Shown piece after piece: positions 53,117-62,236 of a stretch of 64,000 nt of DNA. Location: positions 558,001 to 622,000 of the forward strand of contig NZ_JADOVJ010000001.1 of the NCBI RefSeq assembly GCF_015752315.1. The letters are read 5' to 3'. A program made the translations under genes and the position numbers. Position 1 is the stretch's first letter; every line of letters starts with the position of its first letter. The DNA comes from Nocardioides luteus. Lineage in GTDB: Bacteria; Actinomycetota; Actinomycetes; Propionibacteriales; Nocardioidaceae. The notes under the pieces are model-generated. The model made no database searches and was not told the DNA's origin. It saw only the letters and a list, made by a program, of their open reading frames with translations.

Positions 53117-53734
53117 TCAGGCGACCTTCTTCTGGGCCTTGCTCTGCGCCTGCTTCTTGGGCGGGTCGTTGAGCAGCCAGGCCGCCAGCGCGCCGCCGAT
53201 CGCGCCGAAGAGGTGACCCTGCCAGGAGACGCCGGTCTGTCCGGGGAGCACACCGAGGAGCAGGCTGCCGTAGGCCAGGAAGATGAGTACGCCGATGATG
53301 ATCTGGCCGATGCGGTGGCTGAACAGGCCTCGCATGATCAGGTAGACCAGCCAGCCGAAGATCAGCATCGAGGTGCCGGCGGTGATGCTGCCCGGGGGCG
53401 ACATCAGCCAGACGCCGACACCGCCGACCACCCAGATGATGAGCGTCGCCACGATCCCGCGACCGACGCCCGAGGCGAGCACCAGGAACCCGAGGATGAG
53501 CGCGGGCAGGGTGTTGCCGTAGAGGTGGGCCCAGCCGAAGTGGAGCACCGGGGCGAACACGATGCCGAGCAGGCCGGCGTCGGTGCGCGGCTGGATGCCG
53601 AGGGTGTCGAGCTGGTGGCCGCTGACGTAGTCGGTGGCTTCGAGCACCCACAGCAGAGCGACGAATCCGAGCGACCAAATGCCGGCCCGAAGCCAGTTGG
53701 CGCGTTGGGGCCGCGTGGGGGAATCCTGGCTCAC
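53117..53734 (-). CDS. Rhomboid family intramembrane serine protease
   Basis: A 205-residue membrane protein with six helices. The rhomboid landmarks are in order: HFGWAHLYGNTLP (oxyanion His and Asn), the catalytic serine in GTSMLIFGW (GxSxxxxG) and the catalytic His in WQGHLFGAIGGALAAW. The short basic tail (KKQAQSKAQKK) is cytoplasmic. It should cleave membrane proteins within their helices; targets unknown. Co-directional with pdxY. Confidence 0.9.
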   Translation of the reverse strand: MSQDSPTRPQRANWLRAGIWSLGFVALLWVLEATDYVSGHQLDTLGIQPRTDAGLLGIVFAPVLHFGWAHLYGNTLPALILGFLVLASGVGRGIVATLIIWVVGGVGVWLMSPPGSITAGTSMLIFGWLVYLIMRGLFSHRIGQIIIGVLIFLAYGSLLLGVLPGQTGVSWQGHLFGAIGGALAAWLLNDPPKKQAQSKAQKKVA

Positions 53735-53748
53735 GCCTGAAATCTTAC

Positions 53749-54330
53749 CTACCGGTCAACAGCGGCGAGTCTCTGCTCGAGGCTCTCGTAGAGGTGGGGG
53801 ACCGCGGCCGGGTAGGGCCCGGTCTCGTAGAGCTCGGTGGCCAGCCGGCGGGGCGACTCCCCGGTGTGCTCGTCGGCCCAGGTCTCACCGCCGTCGGTGA
53901 TCCGGCCGCCGTCGAGGGGCAGGACCGCATCGGGCGCCAGCGCGACCCAGCGCCCGTCGCTGCCGCCGTCGTCGAGCCAGGCCACCGGCACGGCGTACGC
54001 CTCGCCCTCGGTCATCTCGGCCTCGACGGTGATCCGGCGACCGATCGGGTGGGCTCCCTGCCGGCTCCACAGGACGGTCGTCACGTCGAGCCGCCCTGCG
54101 TCGTCAGGGTCGGCGGTGCCCAGGACGAGGTGGTCGGCGAAGGTCGCCCAGTCGCGCACCTCGGTGGCGGGGTACTCCGGGGGACCTTCTCCGTCGAGCA
54201 CCGCCCGGACGCCCAGCACGGCGGCCCAGGCCGCCGACAGGACGACGACGATGGTGCCGGCGATCTTGAGCCGGCGTGGCACCGACAGCGTCGGCTCGTT
54301 CGTGTTCTCGCCCACGTGACCCCCGTTCAC
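53749..54330 (-). CDS. Hypothetical single-pass membrane protein
   Basis: A 193-residue protein with one N-terminal membrane helix (LKIAGTIVVVLSAAWAAVLG, residues 21-40) and an extracytoplasmic domain of about 150 residues rich in acidic and aromatic positions (WATFADHLVLG, VAWLDDGGSDGRWVAL). The last part contains a GGRITDGGETWADEHTG loop. No family is recognised. It sits between rhomboid protease and ung genes in the same direction, so it might be a rhomboid neighbour or substrate, which is speculation. Confidence 0.6.
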   Translation of the reverse strand: MNGGHVGENTNEPTLSVPRRLKIAGTIVVVLSAAWAAVLGVRAVLDGEGPPEYPATEVRDWATFADHLVLGTADPDDAGRLDVTTVLWSRQGAHPIGRRITVEAEMTEGEAYAVPVAWLDDGGSDGRWVALAPDAVLPLDGGRITDGGETWADEHTGESPRRLATELYETGPYPAAVPHLYESLEQRLAAVDR

Positions 54331-54372
54331 CGCGCCGATGGGTCGATGCGCCTGACCCTGATCCGACAGAGC

Positions 54373-55062
54373 CTAGTCCGGAAGGGACCAGTCGACCGGG
54401 GATCCGCCCTGTTCGACCAGGAGGGCGTTGGCGCGGGAGAACGGCCGGGAGCCGAAGAACCCGCGACGGGCGGAGAGCGGCGAGGGGTGGACGGACTTGA
54501 TCGCGGGCACCCCGTTGAGCCGCGGCTCGAGGTTCTGCGCGTGCCGGCCCCACAGGATGGCGACCAGCGGTCCGCCGCGGCGGCCCAGGACGTCGATCGC
54601 CCGCCCGGTGACCTCCTCCCAGCCCTTCTTCGAGTGGGAGGCGGGCGCGCCGGGCCGCACCGTCAGCGAGGTGTTGAGCAGCATCACCCCGCGGTCGGCC
54701 CAGGTCGAGAGGTCGCCGTGCTCGGGCATCTTCAGGTCGAGGTCGGTGGCGAGCTCGGCGTAGATGTTCCGCAGCGACGCCGGCAGGGGACGTACGTCCT
54801 TCTCGACGGCGAAGCTGAGCCCGATCGGGTGCCCGATGGTCGGGTAGGGGTCCTGGCCGACGATCAGGACGCGTACGTCCCGCAGCGGGCGCCGGAAGGC
54901 GTTGAAGATGCGGTCGCCGTCGGGAAGGTAGGGACGCCTGGCCGCCAGCTCCTCGCGCAGGAAACGGCCCATCTGCTCGATCTGCGGCTCGGCCGGCGCC
55001 AGCGCCTCGGCCCAGTCGGCAGCCATCAGGCCCTTGTCCACGAGTCCGGCGAGTGCGCTCAT
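54373..55062 (-). CDS. ung: Uracil-DNA glycosylase
   Basis: The 229-residue family 1 UDG has the catalytic water-activating Asp71 in [18 protein letters not shown], the LLLNT-type strand ([13 protein letters not shown]), the uracil-pocket Asn region in ILWGRHAQ, and the Leu-loop [18 protein letters not shown]. It removes uracil from DNA at the start of base-excision repair. ATG 55062 yields the expected N-terminus; the longer frame is unsupported. Confidence 0.95.
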   Translation of the reverse strand: MSALAGLVDKGLMAADWAEALAPAEPQIEQMGRFLREELAARRPYLPDGDRIFNAFRRPLRDVRVLIVGQDPYPTIGHPIGLSFAVEKDVRPLPASLRNIYAELATDLDLKMPEHGDLSTWADRGVMLLNTSLTVRPGAPASHSKKGWEEVTGRAIDVLGRRGGPLVAILWGRHAQNLEPRLNGVPAIKSVHPSPLSARRGFFGSRPFSRANALLVEQGGSPVDWSLPD

Positions 55063-55114
55063 TCCCTCAACATATCGTTCGCCACGCCCAGGGACCCTGG
55101 ATAGGTTGTGGTGT

Positions 55115-56107
55115 ATGAAGTTCGGACTCTTCATCCCGCAGGGATGGCGCTTTGACCTCGTCGGTATCGACCCGGCAGACCAGTGGACCACGATGAAGGA
55201 CCTGGCACTCCACGCCGATGGCGGGAGCTGGGAGTCGATCTGGGTCTACGACCACTTCCACACCACCCCGGAGCCCTCGGACCAGGCGACGCACGAGGCC
55301 TGGACCCTGATGGCCGGCCTCGGCGCGGTCACCTCACGGGTGCGGCTCGGCCAGATGTGCTCCTGCATGTCCTACCGCAACCCCGCCTACCTGGCGAAGG
55401 TCGCCGCGACCGCCGACCACGTCAGCGGCGGCCGGATCGAGATGGGCATCGGCGCGGGCTGGTACGAGCACGAGTGGCGGGCCTACGGCTACGGCTTCCC
55501 GGAGGCGCGCGACCGGCTCGGGATGCTCCGCGAGGGCGTCCAGATCTTCCAGCAGGCCTGGACCAAGGGCGTCTCGTCCCTCGACGGGAAGTACTACCAG
55601 GTCGACGGCGCCATCTGTCAGCCGCTGCCGATCCAGAAGGGCCGTTCCGGGATCCCGCTGTGGATCGCCGGCGGTGGCGAGAAGGTGACCTTGAAGATCG
55701 CCGCTCAGTACGCCGACTACACCAACTTCGCCGGCGACCCGGAGACCTTCAAGGCCAAGTCGGACATCCTCGCGGCGCACTGCGAGAAGCTCGGCCGCGA
55801 CTTCTCCGAGATCACCCGCTCCGCCAACTACAACGTCTTCATCGGTGAGACCGAGAAGGACGCCCAGGACAAGATCGACTGGTACGCCGACCACCTCACC
55901 ACGTCGCTCGGGGAGGCCGCCGGCGCGGAGCACGCCCGCCGCAGCGGCAGCCAGGGGCTCGTCGGCACGCCCGAGCAGATCGTGGAGAAGCTGAAGTCGA
56001 TGGAGGAGCTGGGGATGACGTACGCCATCACCTACTTCGGCGACGCCGCCTACGACCGCTCCTCGATCGAGCTCTTCGAGTCCCAGGTCCTTCCCGAGTT
56101 CGCCTGA
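55115..56107 (+). CDS. F420-dependent LLM-class oxidoreductase
   Basis: A 330-residue luciferase-like TIM barrel: [11 protein letters not shown] at the N-terminus, FHTTPEPS, the [29 protein letters not shown] region, [18 protein letters not shown] and [14 protein letters not shown]. The pattern is typical of F420-dependent actinobacterial enzymes, which reduce or oxidise small carbonyl or ring compounds. ATG 55115 begins the first strand. It is followed in the same direction by an FMN-binding glutamate-synthase-like gene after a 64-bp gap with a hairpin. Confidence 0.85.
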   Translation: MKFGLFIPQGWRFDLVGIDPADQWTTMKDLALHADGGSWESIWVYDHFHTTPEPSDQATHEAWTLMAGLGAVTSRVRLGQMCSCMSYRNPAYLAKVAATADHVSGGRIEMGIGAGWYEHEWRAYGYGFPEARDRLGMLREGVQIFQQAWTKGVSSLDGKYYQVDGAICQPLPIQKGRSGIPLWIAGGGEKVTLKIAAQYADYTNFAGDPETFKAKSDILAAHCEKLGRDFSEITRSANYNVFIGETEKDAQDKIDWYADHLTTSLGEAAGAEHARRSGSQGLVGTPEQIVEKLKSMEELGMTYAITYFGDAAYDRSSIELFESQVLPEFA

Positions 56108-56123
56108 GCGACGCCTGCCGACA

Positions 56124-56153
56124 CCGCCACGGACGTTTACAACGCCGTGGCGG
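56124..56153. terminator. Hairpin between LLM and glutamate-synthase-like genes
   Basis: CCGCCACGG and CCGTGGCGG form a perfect 9-bp stem with a 12-nt loop in the 64-bp gap. No T-run follows, so it may act as a weak terminator, processing site or operator. Confidence 0.35.
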
Positions 56154-56171
56154 GCCGGTAGGAAGACGTAC

Positions 56172-57722
56172 ATGAAGATGTCGACCCTCCTCGGGGGCGC
56201 GGCGGTCGCCGCGGCCGTGGTCGCCGCGCGCGACCTGACCCAGCGCAAGCACGCGATCCTGCGGAACTTCCCGGTGATCGGGCACGCGCGCTACCTGATG
56301 GAGAAGATCGGGCCGGAGCTGCGGCAGTACATCGTCGCCGACAACGACGAGGAGCGACCCTTCAGCCGCGACCAGCGCCGCTGGGTGTACGCCTCGTCCA
56401 AGGAGCAGAACAACTACTTCGGCTTCGGCACCGACAACGACATCGAGCACACGCAGGGCCACATCCACATCAAGCACCGTACGTTCGCCGACAGCCTTCC
56501 CGACGACCACGACCGGGCCGCCAGGCTCCCGTCCGCGAAGGTGCTCGGAGGCCCGCGCGGGCGCGCGAAGGCGTTCCGACCGGAGTCGGTGGTCAACATC
56601 TCGGCGATGTCGTTCGGGTCGTTGTCCGGGCCGGCGATCACGGCGCTCAACCAGGGTGCGTTCAAGGCCGGCGCGATGCACAACACCGGCGAGGGCGGCA
56701 TCTCGCCCTACCACCTCGCGGGTGGCGCCGACCTGGTGATGCAGATCGGCACGGCCTACTTCGGGTGCCGCGACGCCGACGGCAGCTTCTCGATCGACCG
56801 GCTCAAGGAGCGGGTCGCCACGGCGCCGGTCAAGGCCATCGAGATCAAGCTCTCCCAGGGCGCGAAGCCGGGGCTCGGCGGGCTGCTGCCCGCGGCCAAG
56901 GTGACCCCGGAGATCGCCGCGATCCGCGGCATCGAGGCCGGCAAGGACTGCGCCTCGCCGTCTCGGCACTCGGCCTTCCACGACGTCGACTCGATGCTCG
57001 ACTTCGTCGAGATGCTCGCTGCCGAGACCGGGCTGCCGGTCGGCATCAAGTCCGCGGTCGGCGAGATGGACTTCTGGCGGGAGCTCGCCGCCAGGATGCG
57101 GACGGGGGAGCGGGGCGTCGACTTCGTCACCGTCGACGGCGGTGAGGGCGGCACCGGCGCCGCGCCGCTGATCTTCTCCGACGCGGTCGCGATGCCCTAC
57201 CGGATCGGCTTCTCCCGGGTCTACGGCACCTTCGCCGAGCTCGGCCTGACCGACTCGGTCACCTTCATCGGGTCGGCCAAGCTCGGCCTGCCGGAGAACG
57301 CCGCCGTCGCCTTCGCGCTCGGCGCCGACATGATCAACGTCGGCCGCGAGGCGATGATGTCGATCGGCTGCATCCAGGCCCAGAAGTGCCACGAGGACAC
57401 CTGCCCGACCGGCGTCGCGACCCAGAGCAAATGGCTCTCCGGCGGACTGGACCCGTATGACAAGGGGGAGCGCTGCGCCAGCTACCTGCGTACCCTGCGC
57501 AGGGAGCTGACGAAGGTCTCCGCCGCCGTCGGTGTCGCCCACCCCGGCCTGATCACGCCCCACGACATCGAGGTCATGAACGGCGACTACGAGTCACGCA
57601 CCCTCGCCGGCGTCTACGGCTACAAGGACCCCTGGGGTGCCCTCGGCCCCGAGCTGGTCGGCGAGCTGCTCGACATCGTGCACCCGCACCGCACCTTCAA
57701 CGAGAAGCCGACGACCGCCTGA
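56172..57722 (+). CDS. FMN-binding glutamate synthase family protein
   Basis: The 516-residue protein is the FMN/iron-sulfur barrel of GltB standing alone. A hydrophobic start (LLGGAAVAAAVVAARDL) may anchor it. Then come INSAMSFG-like text (NISAMSFGSLSGPAI), the GEGGISPYHL loop, substrate region KLSQGAKPGLGGLLP, FVTVDGGEGGTGAAP, and the [3Fe-4S] cysteines spaced C-x5-C-x4-C in CIQAQKCHEDTCPTG. It lacks the glutamine amidotransferase domain, so it is not a full glutamate synthase. Such proteins transfer electrons to an unknown acceptor. Ribosome site TAGGAAG precedes the ATG. Confidence 0.88.
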   Translation: MKMSTLLGGAAVAAAVVAARDLTQRKHAILRNFPVIGHARYLMEKIGPELRQYIVADNDEERPFSRDQRRWVYASSKEQNNYFGFGTDNDIEHTQGHIHIKHRTFADSLPDDHDRAARLPSAKVLGGPRGRAKAFRPESVVNISAMSFGSLSGPAITALNQGAFKAGAMHNTGEGGISPYHLAGGADLVMQIGTAYFGCRDADGSFSIDRLKERVATAPVKAIEIKLSQGAKPGLGGLLPAAKVTPEIAAIRGIEAGKDCASPSRHSAFHDVDSMLDFVEMLAAETGLPVGIKSAVGEMDFWRELAARMRTGERGVDFVTVDGGEGGTGAAPLIFSDAVAMPYRIGFSRVYGTFAELGLTDSVTFIGSAKLGLPENAAVAFALGADMINVGREAMMSIGCIQAQKCHEDTCPTGVATQSKWLSGGLDPYDKGERCASYLRTLRRELTKVSAAVGVAHPGLITPHDIEVMNGDYESRTLAGVYGYKDPWGALGPELVGELLDIVHPHRTFNEKPTTA

Positions 57723-57725
57723 GCC

Positions 57726-58751
57726 TCAGGACTCGTCGGCGAAGCGGGCGCCGATGGACTCGCGGATCATGTCCATCTGGCGCATCAGGCTGAGCGTCTG
57801 GCTGTGCGGCACCAGCGGGGACTCCAGCAGACCCTCGCGCAGGCAGCGCTGCACCTCGACGATCTCGTTGCCGTACGCAGCGCCGATCACGGGCTCGTCA
57901 CCGACGATCTCGACGGGCTCGTCACCGTTGGCGGGCTTGAAGACCGCCGAGGACGGGTGGTGGAAGTCGGTCAGCTCGATCCGGCCCTGGTCGGTGGCGA
58001 TGGCGGCCGCCCGGGACGAGTAGGAGGTGACCGAGGAGACCATGGTGGAGAGCTCGTTGCCGGCGTACTTCCCGGTCATCACCAGGTCGAGGTCGAAGGT
58101 GCCGCCGTCGGCGCCCTTGCCGAGGTTGGCCTGGGCGGTCAGCGAGCGGGCCTCGCCGAAGAGCAGGTGGGCGAAGGTGAGCGGGTAGATGCCCATGTCG
58201 AGCAGCGCGCTGGCGCCGAGGGCCGGGTCGAGGAGGCGCTGGTGCCGCTCGGGGTCGGCGACGAAGCCGAGCTCGGCGTGCACGTGACGAGGGACCCCGA
58301 AGCGGCCCGACTTCACGTCGGCCACGAGGCGCCGGATGATCGGGTTGGTCGCCATCCACATGGCTTCCATGAGGAACAGCTTCTTGGAGGTGGCCAGGTC
58401 GACCATCGTCTGCGAGTCGGCGGCGTTGAGCGTCAGCGCCTTCTCGCACAGCACGTGCTTGCCCGCGTTGAGCACGAGGCTGGCGTGCTCGAGGTGGTGG
58501 GAGTGGGGGGAGGCGACGTAGACGACATCGACGTCCTCGTCGGCGGCCAGCTCCTCGTAGGAGCCGTGCGCGCGGACCGGGCCGTCGGCGGCGGCGTACT
58601 CCTTCGCGAACGTCTCCGCGGACTCCTTGCTCCGTGAGCCCACGGCGACGAGTCGGCCGTCGGGGACGAGCATCAGGTCGGTGGCGAGGGAGTGGGCGAT
58701 CCGGCCGGTGCCGAGAATTCCCCACCTGATCGGGTCAGAGTTGGTGGTCAC
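57726..58751 (-). CDS. Gfo/Idh/MocA family oxidoreductase
   Basis: A 341-residue NAD(P)-dependent dehydrogenase: N-terminal Rossmann fold (RWGILGTGRIAHSLATDL), the HVLCEKALTLNAADSQ motif containing the conserved EK, and a C-terminal alpha/beta domain beginning EAMWMATNPIIRRL. The region resembles trans-1,2-dihydrobenzene-1,2-diol/sugar dehydrogenases of the dimeric type. Substrate unknown. It converges on the glutamate-synthase-like gene across 3 bp. Confidence 0.85.
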   Translation of the reverse strand: MTTNSDPIRWGILGTGRIAHSLATDLMLVPDGRLVAVGSRSKESAETFAKEYAAADGPVRAHGSYEELAADEDVDVVYVASPHSHHLEHASLVLNAGKHVLCEKALTLNAADSQTMVDLATSKKLFLMEAMWMATNPIIRRLVADVKSGRFGVPRHVHAELGFVADPERHQRLLDPALGASALLDMGIYPLTFAHLLFGEARSLTAQANLGKGADGGTFDLDLVMTGKYAGNELSTMVSSVTSYSSRAAAIATDQGRIELTDFHHPSSAVFKPANGDEPVEIVGDEPVIGAAYGNEIVEVQRCLREGLLESPLVPHSQTLSLMRQMDMIRESIGARFADES

Positions 58752-58792
58752 GCGTCGACTCTAGCCACCTGAGCGGGGTCAGTGCGTCGCGG

Positions 58793-60220
58793 TCAGTGGC
58801 TGCTGGGCGGAAGGACGCTCTTGTTGTGGTTGCCCGGCACCGCGGCGAGCTCCTCGAGGAAGGTGTCGGCCCAGTGGCGTACGTCCCGGGCGGCGACCTG
58901 CTTGCGCATCGCCCTCATCCGGCGGGTGAGCTCCTTCGGCTCGGCCTCGTAGGCCTCGAGCAGGGCGGCCTTCATCCCGTTGATGTCGTAGGGGTTCACC
59001 AGCCAGGCCTGGCGCAGCTCCTCGGCCGCACCGGCGAACTCGGAGAGCACGAGGGCGCCGTCGTCCTCGTAGCGGCAGGCGACGTACTCCTTCGCGACCA
59101 AGTTCATGCCGTCGCGGTAAGGGGTGACGACCATGATGTCGGCGGCGCGGTAGAGGGCGGCCATCTCGGCACGGGGGAGGCTCGTGTGGAGGTAGGAGAT
59201 GGCCGGGCGGCCGATGCGCCCCAGGTCGCCGTTGAGGCGGCCGACGAGGCGGTCGATGTCGTCGCGGAGCTTGCGGTACTGCTCGACGCGCTCGCGGGAG
59301 GGCACCGCGACCTGGACGAAGATGACGTCCTCGACGTCGAGCTTGGTGTCGCGCAGCAGCTCGCCGAAGGCGCGCAGCCTGGCGTAGATGCCCTTGGTGT
59401 AGTCGAGCCGGTCGACGCCGAGCATGATCTTCTTCGGGTCGCCCAGCTGCTGGCGGATCTCCTTGGCGCGCTGGTTGACGCCCTCGTCGTGGGCCATCTC
59501 GTCGAAGCCGATGAAGTCGATCGAGATCGGGAAGGCGGCGGCGTGCACGGTGCGCCCGTCGGGGAGGTAGACCAGGTCACGGTGGGTCTTGTGGCCGACG
59601 CGCTGGCGCACCAGGCGGACGAAGTTCTGGGCCGCCTGCGGAAGCTGGAAGCCGACCAGGTCGGCACCGAGCAGGCCCTCGAGCAGCTGTCTTCGCCAGG
59701 GGACCTGCTGGAAGAGCTCGGCCGGCGGGAACGGGATGTGCAGGTAGAAGCCGATGCGCAGGTCGGGGCGGAGCTCGCGGAGCATCTGCGGGACCAGCTG
59801 GAGCTGGTAGTCCTGGACCCAGACGGTGGCGCCCTTGGCGGCCACCTCGGCGCACTTCTCGGCGAAGCGCTTGTTGACGCGCTGGTAGCCGTCCCACCAC
59901 TCCCTGTGGAACTCCGGCTTGGCCACGACGTCGTGGTAGAGCGGCCACAGGGTGCCGTTGGAGAAGCCCTCGTAGTGCTCCTCGATGTCCTGCGCACTCA
60001 TCGTCATCGGCAGCAGGTGGAGCCCGTCGTCCTCGAACGGCTCGAGGTCCTCGTCGGTGCCGCCGGGCCAGCCGATCCAGACGCCGTCGTTGGCCCGGAG
60101 GACCGGCTCGAGAGCGCTGACCAGACCTCCTGGCGAGCGGCGCCACGCCTTCGTGCCGTCCGGCATCTCCACTCGATCGACGGGGAGCCGATTGGCCACG
60201 ATTACCAGGTCAGCCTGCAC
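58793..60220 (-). CDS. otsA: Trehalose-6-phosphate synthase
   Basis: The 475-residue GT20 enzyme starts MQADLVIVANRLPVDR, with the glycine loop RRSPGGLVSALEPV, the VWVQDYQLQLVPQMLRELRP block, LGVDRLDYTKGI and the nucleotide-sugar site DGMNLVAKEYVACR and LSEFAGAAEEL. It transfers glucose from UDP- or GDP-glucose to glucose 6-phosphate. GTG 60220 has GGAG only 2 nt upstream, so the start is not well settled. With otsB nearby on the other strand it completes the OtsAB trehalose route. Confidence 0.94.
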   Translation of the reverse strand: MQADLVIVANRLPVDRVEMPDGTKAWRRSPGGLVSALEPVLRANDGVWIGWPGGTDEDLEPFEDDGLHLLPMTMSAQDIEEHYEGFSNGTLWPLYHDVVAKPEFHREWWDGYQRVNKRFAEKCAEVAAKGATVWVQDYQLQLVPQMLRELRPDLRIGFYLHIPFPPAELFQQVPWRRQLLEGLLGADLVGFQLPQAAQNFVRLVRQRVGHKTHRDLVYLPDGRTVHAAAFPISIDFIGFDEMAHDEGVNQRAKEIRQQLGDPKKIMLGVDRLDYTKGIYARLRAFGELLRDTKLDVEDVIFVQVAVPSRERVEQYRKLRDDIDRLVGRLNGDLGRIGRPAISYLHTSLPRAEMAALYRAADIMVVTPYRDGMNLVAKEYVACRYEDDGALVLSEFAGAAEELRQAWLVNPYDINGMKAALLEAYEAEPKELTRRMRAMRKQVAARDVRHWADTFLEELAAVPGNHNKSVLPPSSH

Positions 60221-60391
60221 ATCTCCGACTGTAATGGACCGGGGCCAGGTTCGGTGCGGTGCCGTTCCACTGGGTACTCTGCGGCCCCTCACAGGAATAC
60301 CTGTCGAGTAACACGCCGGAGGGTGAACCACAGCGGTGTAGTTCGGCGCGTTAGTCTGTGGTCAGATGCAGACGACACCGGGGGACGAGGA

Positions 60392-60688
60392 ATGAGCGCT
60401 GTAAACGTGCAGGTCACAGGCCCAGGCGAGGACCCCTCGAGCCTCAGCGAGCGCGACAAGCAGATCCTTGACTTCGAGCGTCAGTGGTGGAAGTACGCCG
60501 GCGCCAAGGAAGCTGCCGTGCGCGAGGCGTTCAACATGTCCGCCACCCGCTACTACCAGGTGCTCAACGCCCTGATCGACAAGCCGGAGGCCCTCGAGGC
60601 CGACCCGCTGCTGGTACGCCGGCTGCGGCGGCTCCGCGCGGCCCGGCAGCGCCAGCGCTCGGCGAGACGGCTGGGCTTCGAGGTCTGA
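60392..60688 (+). CDS. DUF3263 domain protein
   Basis: The 98-residue protein has the actinobacterial DUF3263 pattern: LSERDKQILDFERQWWKYAGAK, then MSATRYYQVLNALID and LEADPLLVRRLRRLR. The helix-turn-helix-like spacing (VREAFNMSATRYYQVLNAL) and basic C-terminus suggest DNA binding. Its role is not established. Its stop abuts the start of the LytR_C gene with no gap, so they are co-translated. Confidence 0.85.
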   Translation: MSAVNVQVTGPGEDPSSLSERDKQILDFERQWWKYAGAKEAAVREAFNMSATRYYQVLNALIDKPEALEADPLLVRRLRRLRAARQRQRSARRLGFEV

Positions 60689-61210
60689 ATGACCGGCAGC
60701 GTACGTCCTTCGAAGGGGGAGCGTGGCGTCGCGCTCCCGACACCCGTCATCGCGCTGAGCGTGGTGGCCGTCGTCGTCGCGGTGATCATCTTCTGGGTCA
60801 CCGGCGGCGACGGGTACGACCGGGACGAGAAGATCGCCCAGGCGGGTGGCAGCCCTACGGCCTCGGCATCCGCATCGCCGAAGCCGGCCAAGACCGAGGC
60901 GAAGAAGCCGGCGAAGGCCGAGCCTTCGCCCGTCGACCGTGCCAAGGTCAGCGTCGAGGTCTACAACCAGTCCAACATCGGCGGCCTGGCCAGTGACGTC
61001 GCGGCGAAGGCGACCACGGTCGGCTGGAACGTCGTCGGTGAGGACAACTGGGTGGGCTCCGTCCCGGAGAACACCGTCTACTTCCCGCAGAAGATGAAGC
61101 GCGAGGGTGAGCAGCTCGCCGACGACCTCGGCATCAAACGCACCCATCTGTCGGTGGAGGGCTCGATGAAGGGCGACCGGCTGACGGTCGTCCTGACCGG
61201 TCCCCTCTGA
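60689..61210 (+). CDS. LytR C-terminal domain protein
   Basis: A 173-residue protein with one membrane helix (PVIALSVVAVVVAVIIFWV, about 19-37), an Ala/Lys/Pro/Glu-rich linker (about 55-85) and an extracytoplasmic LytR_C domain (VEVYNQSNIGGLASDVAAKA, GWNVVGEDNW, then TVYFPQKMKREGEQLADDLG). Such domains occur in cell-envelope proteins of actinobacteria. It begins directly after the DUF3263 stop; this gene pair is common near each other in related genomes, and a wall-related role is inferred. Confidence 0.85.
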   Translation: MTGSVRPSKGERGVALPTPVIALSVVAVVVAVIIFWVTGGDGYDRDEKIAQAGGSPTASASASPKPAKTEAKKPAKAEPSPVDRAKVSVEVYNQSNIGGLASDVAAKATTVGWNVVGEDNWVGSVPENTVYFPQKMKREGEQLADDLGIKRTHLSVEGSMKGDRLTVVLTGPL

Positions 61211-61302
61211 CGGTTCCCGGCCGTTCTCGACGGTGTGTGATCTGCCGCACGGCCCCGCATTCCCGGTCGGCCCGAAGGTCGTTGCCGTGTCACAGTTGAG
61301 GC

Positions 61303-62154
61303 ATGGCCGAACTCCAGCCTGATGCCACTTCAGGAGAGCAGAAGTACGCCGCGGTGGCGGCTGCCGCCGCCGAGACCCTCATCGGTCTCGACTTCGACGG
61401 CACGCTCTCGCCGATCGTCGAGGATCCCGCCTCGGCCCGGATCCATCCGGACGCGGCCTCGGCCCTGATCGCGCTCGCGTCCCGGGTGAAGGCGATCGCC
61501 ATCGTCACCGGCCGCCCGGCCGGACAGGTCGTCGAGCTCGGCGGGCTGGCCGCGATCGCCGACGGGCTCGCGGAGCTGGGCAAGGAGCTCTATGTCTTCG
61601 GGCAGTACGGCAACGAGCGCTGGAGCGGCTCGGACCGGGTCGTCGTCGGACCGCCGCCGCCCGAGGGGCTGGGTGCCTTCGAGGAGGCGCTGCCGGCGGT
61701 GCTCGCCGCGCACGGGGCGCAGGACGCCTACATCGAGGAGAAGGGCCTGGCCGTCGGGGTCCACACCCGTCGGTTCCCCGACCCGGACGGTGTCGCCGCG
61801 CGCCTGCTTCCGCCGTTGACCGAGCTGGCTGCCGAGCACGGGCTGATGATCGAGCCCGGCAAGCAGGTCATCGAGGTGCGCGCCCCCGGCATGCACAAGG
61901 GCCACGCCATCGAGACGCTGATCTCGGTGGTCGAGCCGGGCGCGATCCTGTTCGGCGGTGACGACCTGGGTGACATCGAGGCGTTCGAGGCCGTCAAGGC
62001 CTGGGGAAAGACCACCGGGTCGCCGACGCTGCTCGTCTACTCCCACGCCGGGCCCGACCGTGGCCCGCTCGCCGGGCTGGCCGACCTCGAGGTCGCCGGG
62101 CCGGAGGGTGTGCTGGGGCTGCTGCGCCGGTTGGCTGACGACAGCGTCCGCTGA
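61303..62154 (+). CDS. otsB: Trehalose-6-phosphate phosphatase
   Basis: The 283-residue HAD phosphatase has motif I IGLDFDGTLSPIVED (nucleophile and acid/base Asp), motif II in IAIVTGRPAGQV, the Lys region KQVIEVRAPGMHKGHAIE and motif IV FGGDDLGDIEAFEAV. It removes phosphate from trehalose 6-phosphate made by OtsA. It is separated from the divergent otsA by the DUF3263 and LytR_C genes. Confidence 0.93.
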   Translation: MAELQPDATSGEQKYAAVAAAAAETLIGLDFDGTLSPIVEDPASARIHPDAASALIALASRVKAIAIVTGRPAGQVVELGGLAAIADGLAELGKELYVFGQYGNERWSGSDRVVVGPPPPEGLGAFEEALPAVLAAHGAQDAYIEEKGLAVGVHTRRFPDPDGVAARLLPPLTELAAEHGLMIEPGKQVIEVRAPGMHKGHAIETLISVVEPGAILFGGDDLGDIEAFEAVKAWGKTTGSPTLLVYSHAGPDRGPLAGLADLEVAGPEGVLGLLRRLADDSVR

Positions 62155-62167
62155 CAGCGAACACGCT

Positions 62168-62188
62168 AACCGGAGGGAACATCCGGTT
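62168..62188. repeat. 7-bp inverted repeat after otsB
   Basis: AACCGGA-gggaaca-TCCGGTT is a perfect 7-bp dyad 13 bp beyond the otsB stop and 48 bp before lon. It could be a weak hairpin or part of the lon control region. Confidence 0.35.
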
Positions 62189-62198
62189 GCCCTCAGAA

Positions 62199-62219
62199 GT
62201 TGAGCCAGTATCACTCAAC
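62199..62219. promoter_or_regulatory. HAIR-like (HspR) operator upstream of lon
   Basis: GTTGAGC-N7-ACTCAAC matches 11 of 14 positions of the HspR element CTTGAGT-N7-ACTCAAG with the correct 7-bp spacer; the wider sequence AAGTTGAG/CTCAACTT is a perfect 8-bp dyad. It ends 17 bp before the lon start. HspR control of lon is known in Streptomyces. Confidence 0.65.
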
Positions 62220-62236
62220 TTTCTAGGAGGGTCCGC

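Noticed and set aside
53749..54330. Rhomboid substrate or regulator for the single-pass protein gene
   Set aside because: Only gene adjacency supports it; no cleavage motif or family match can be seen, so it was left as hypothetical.
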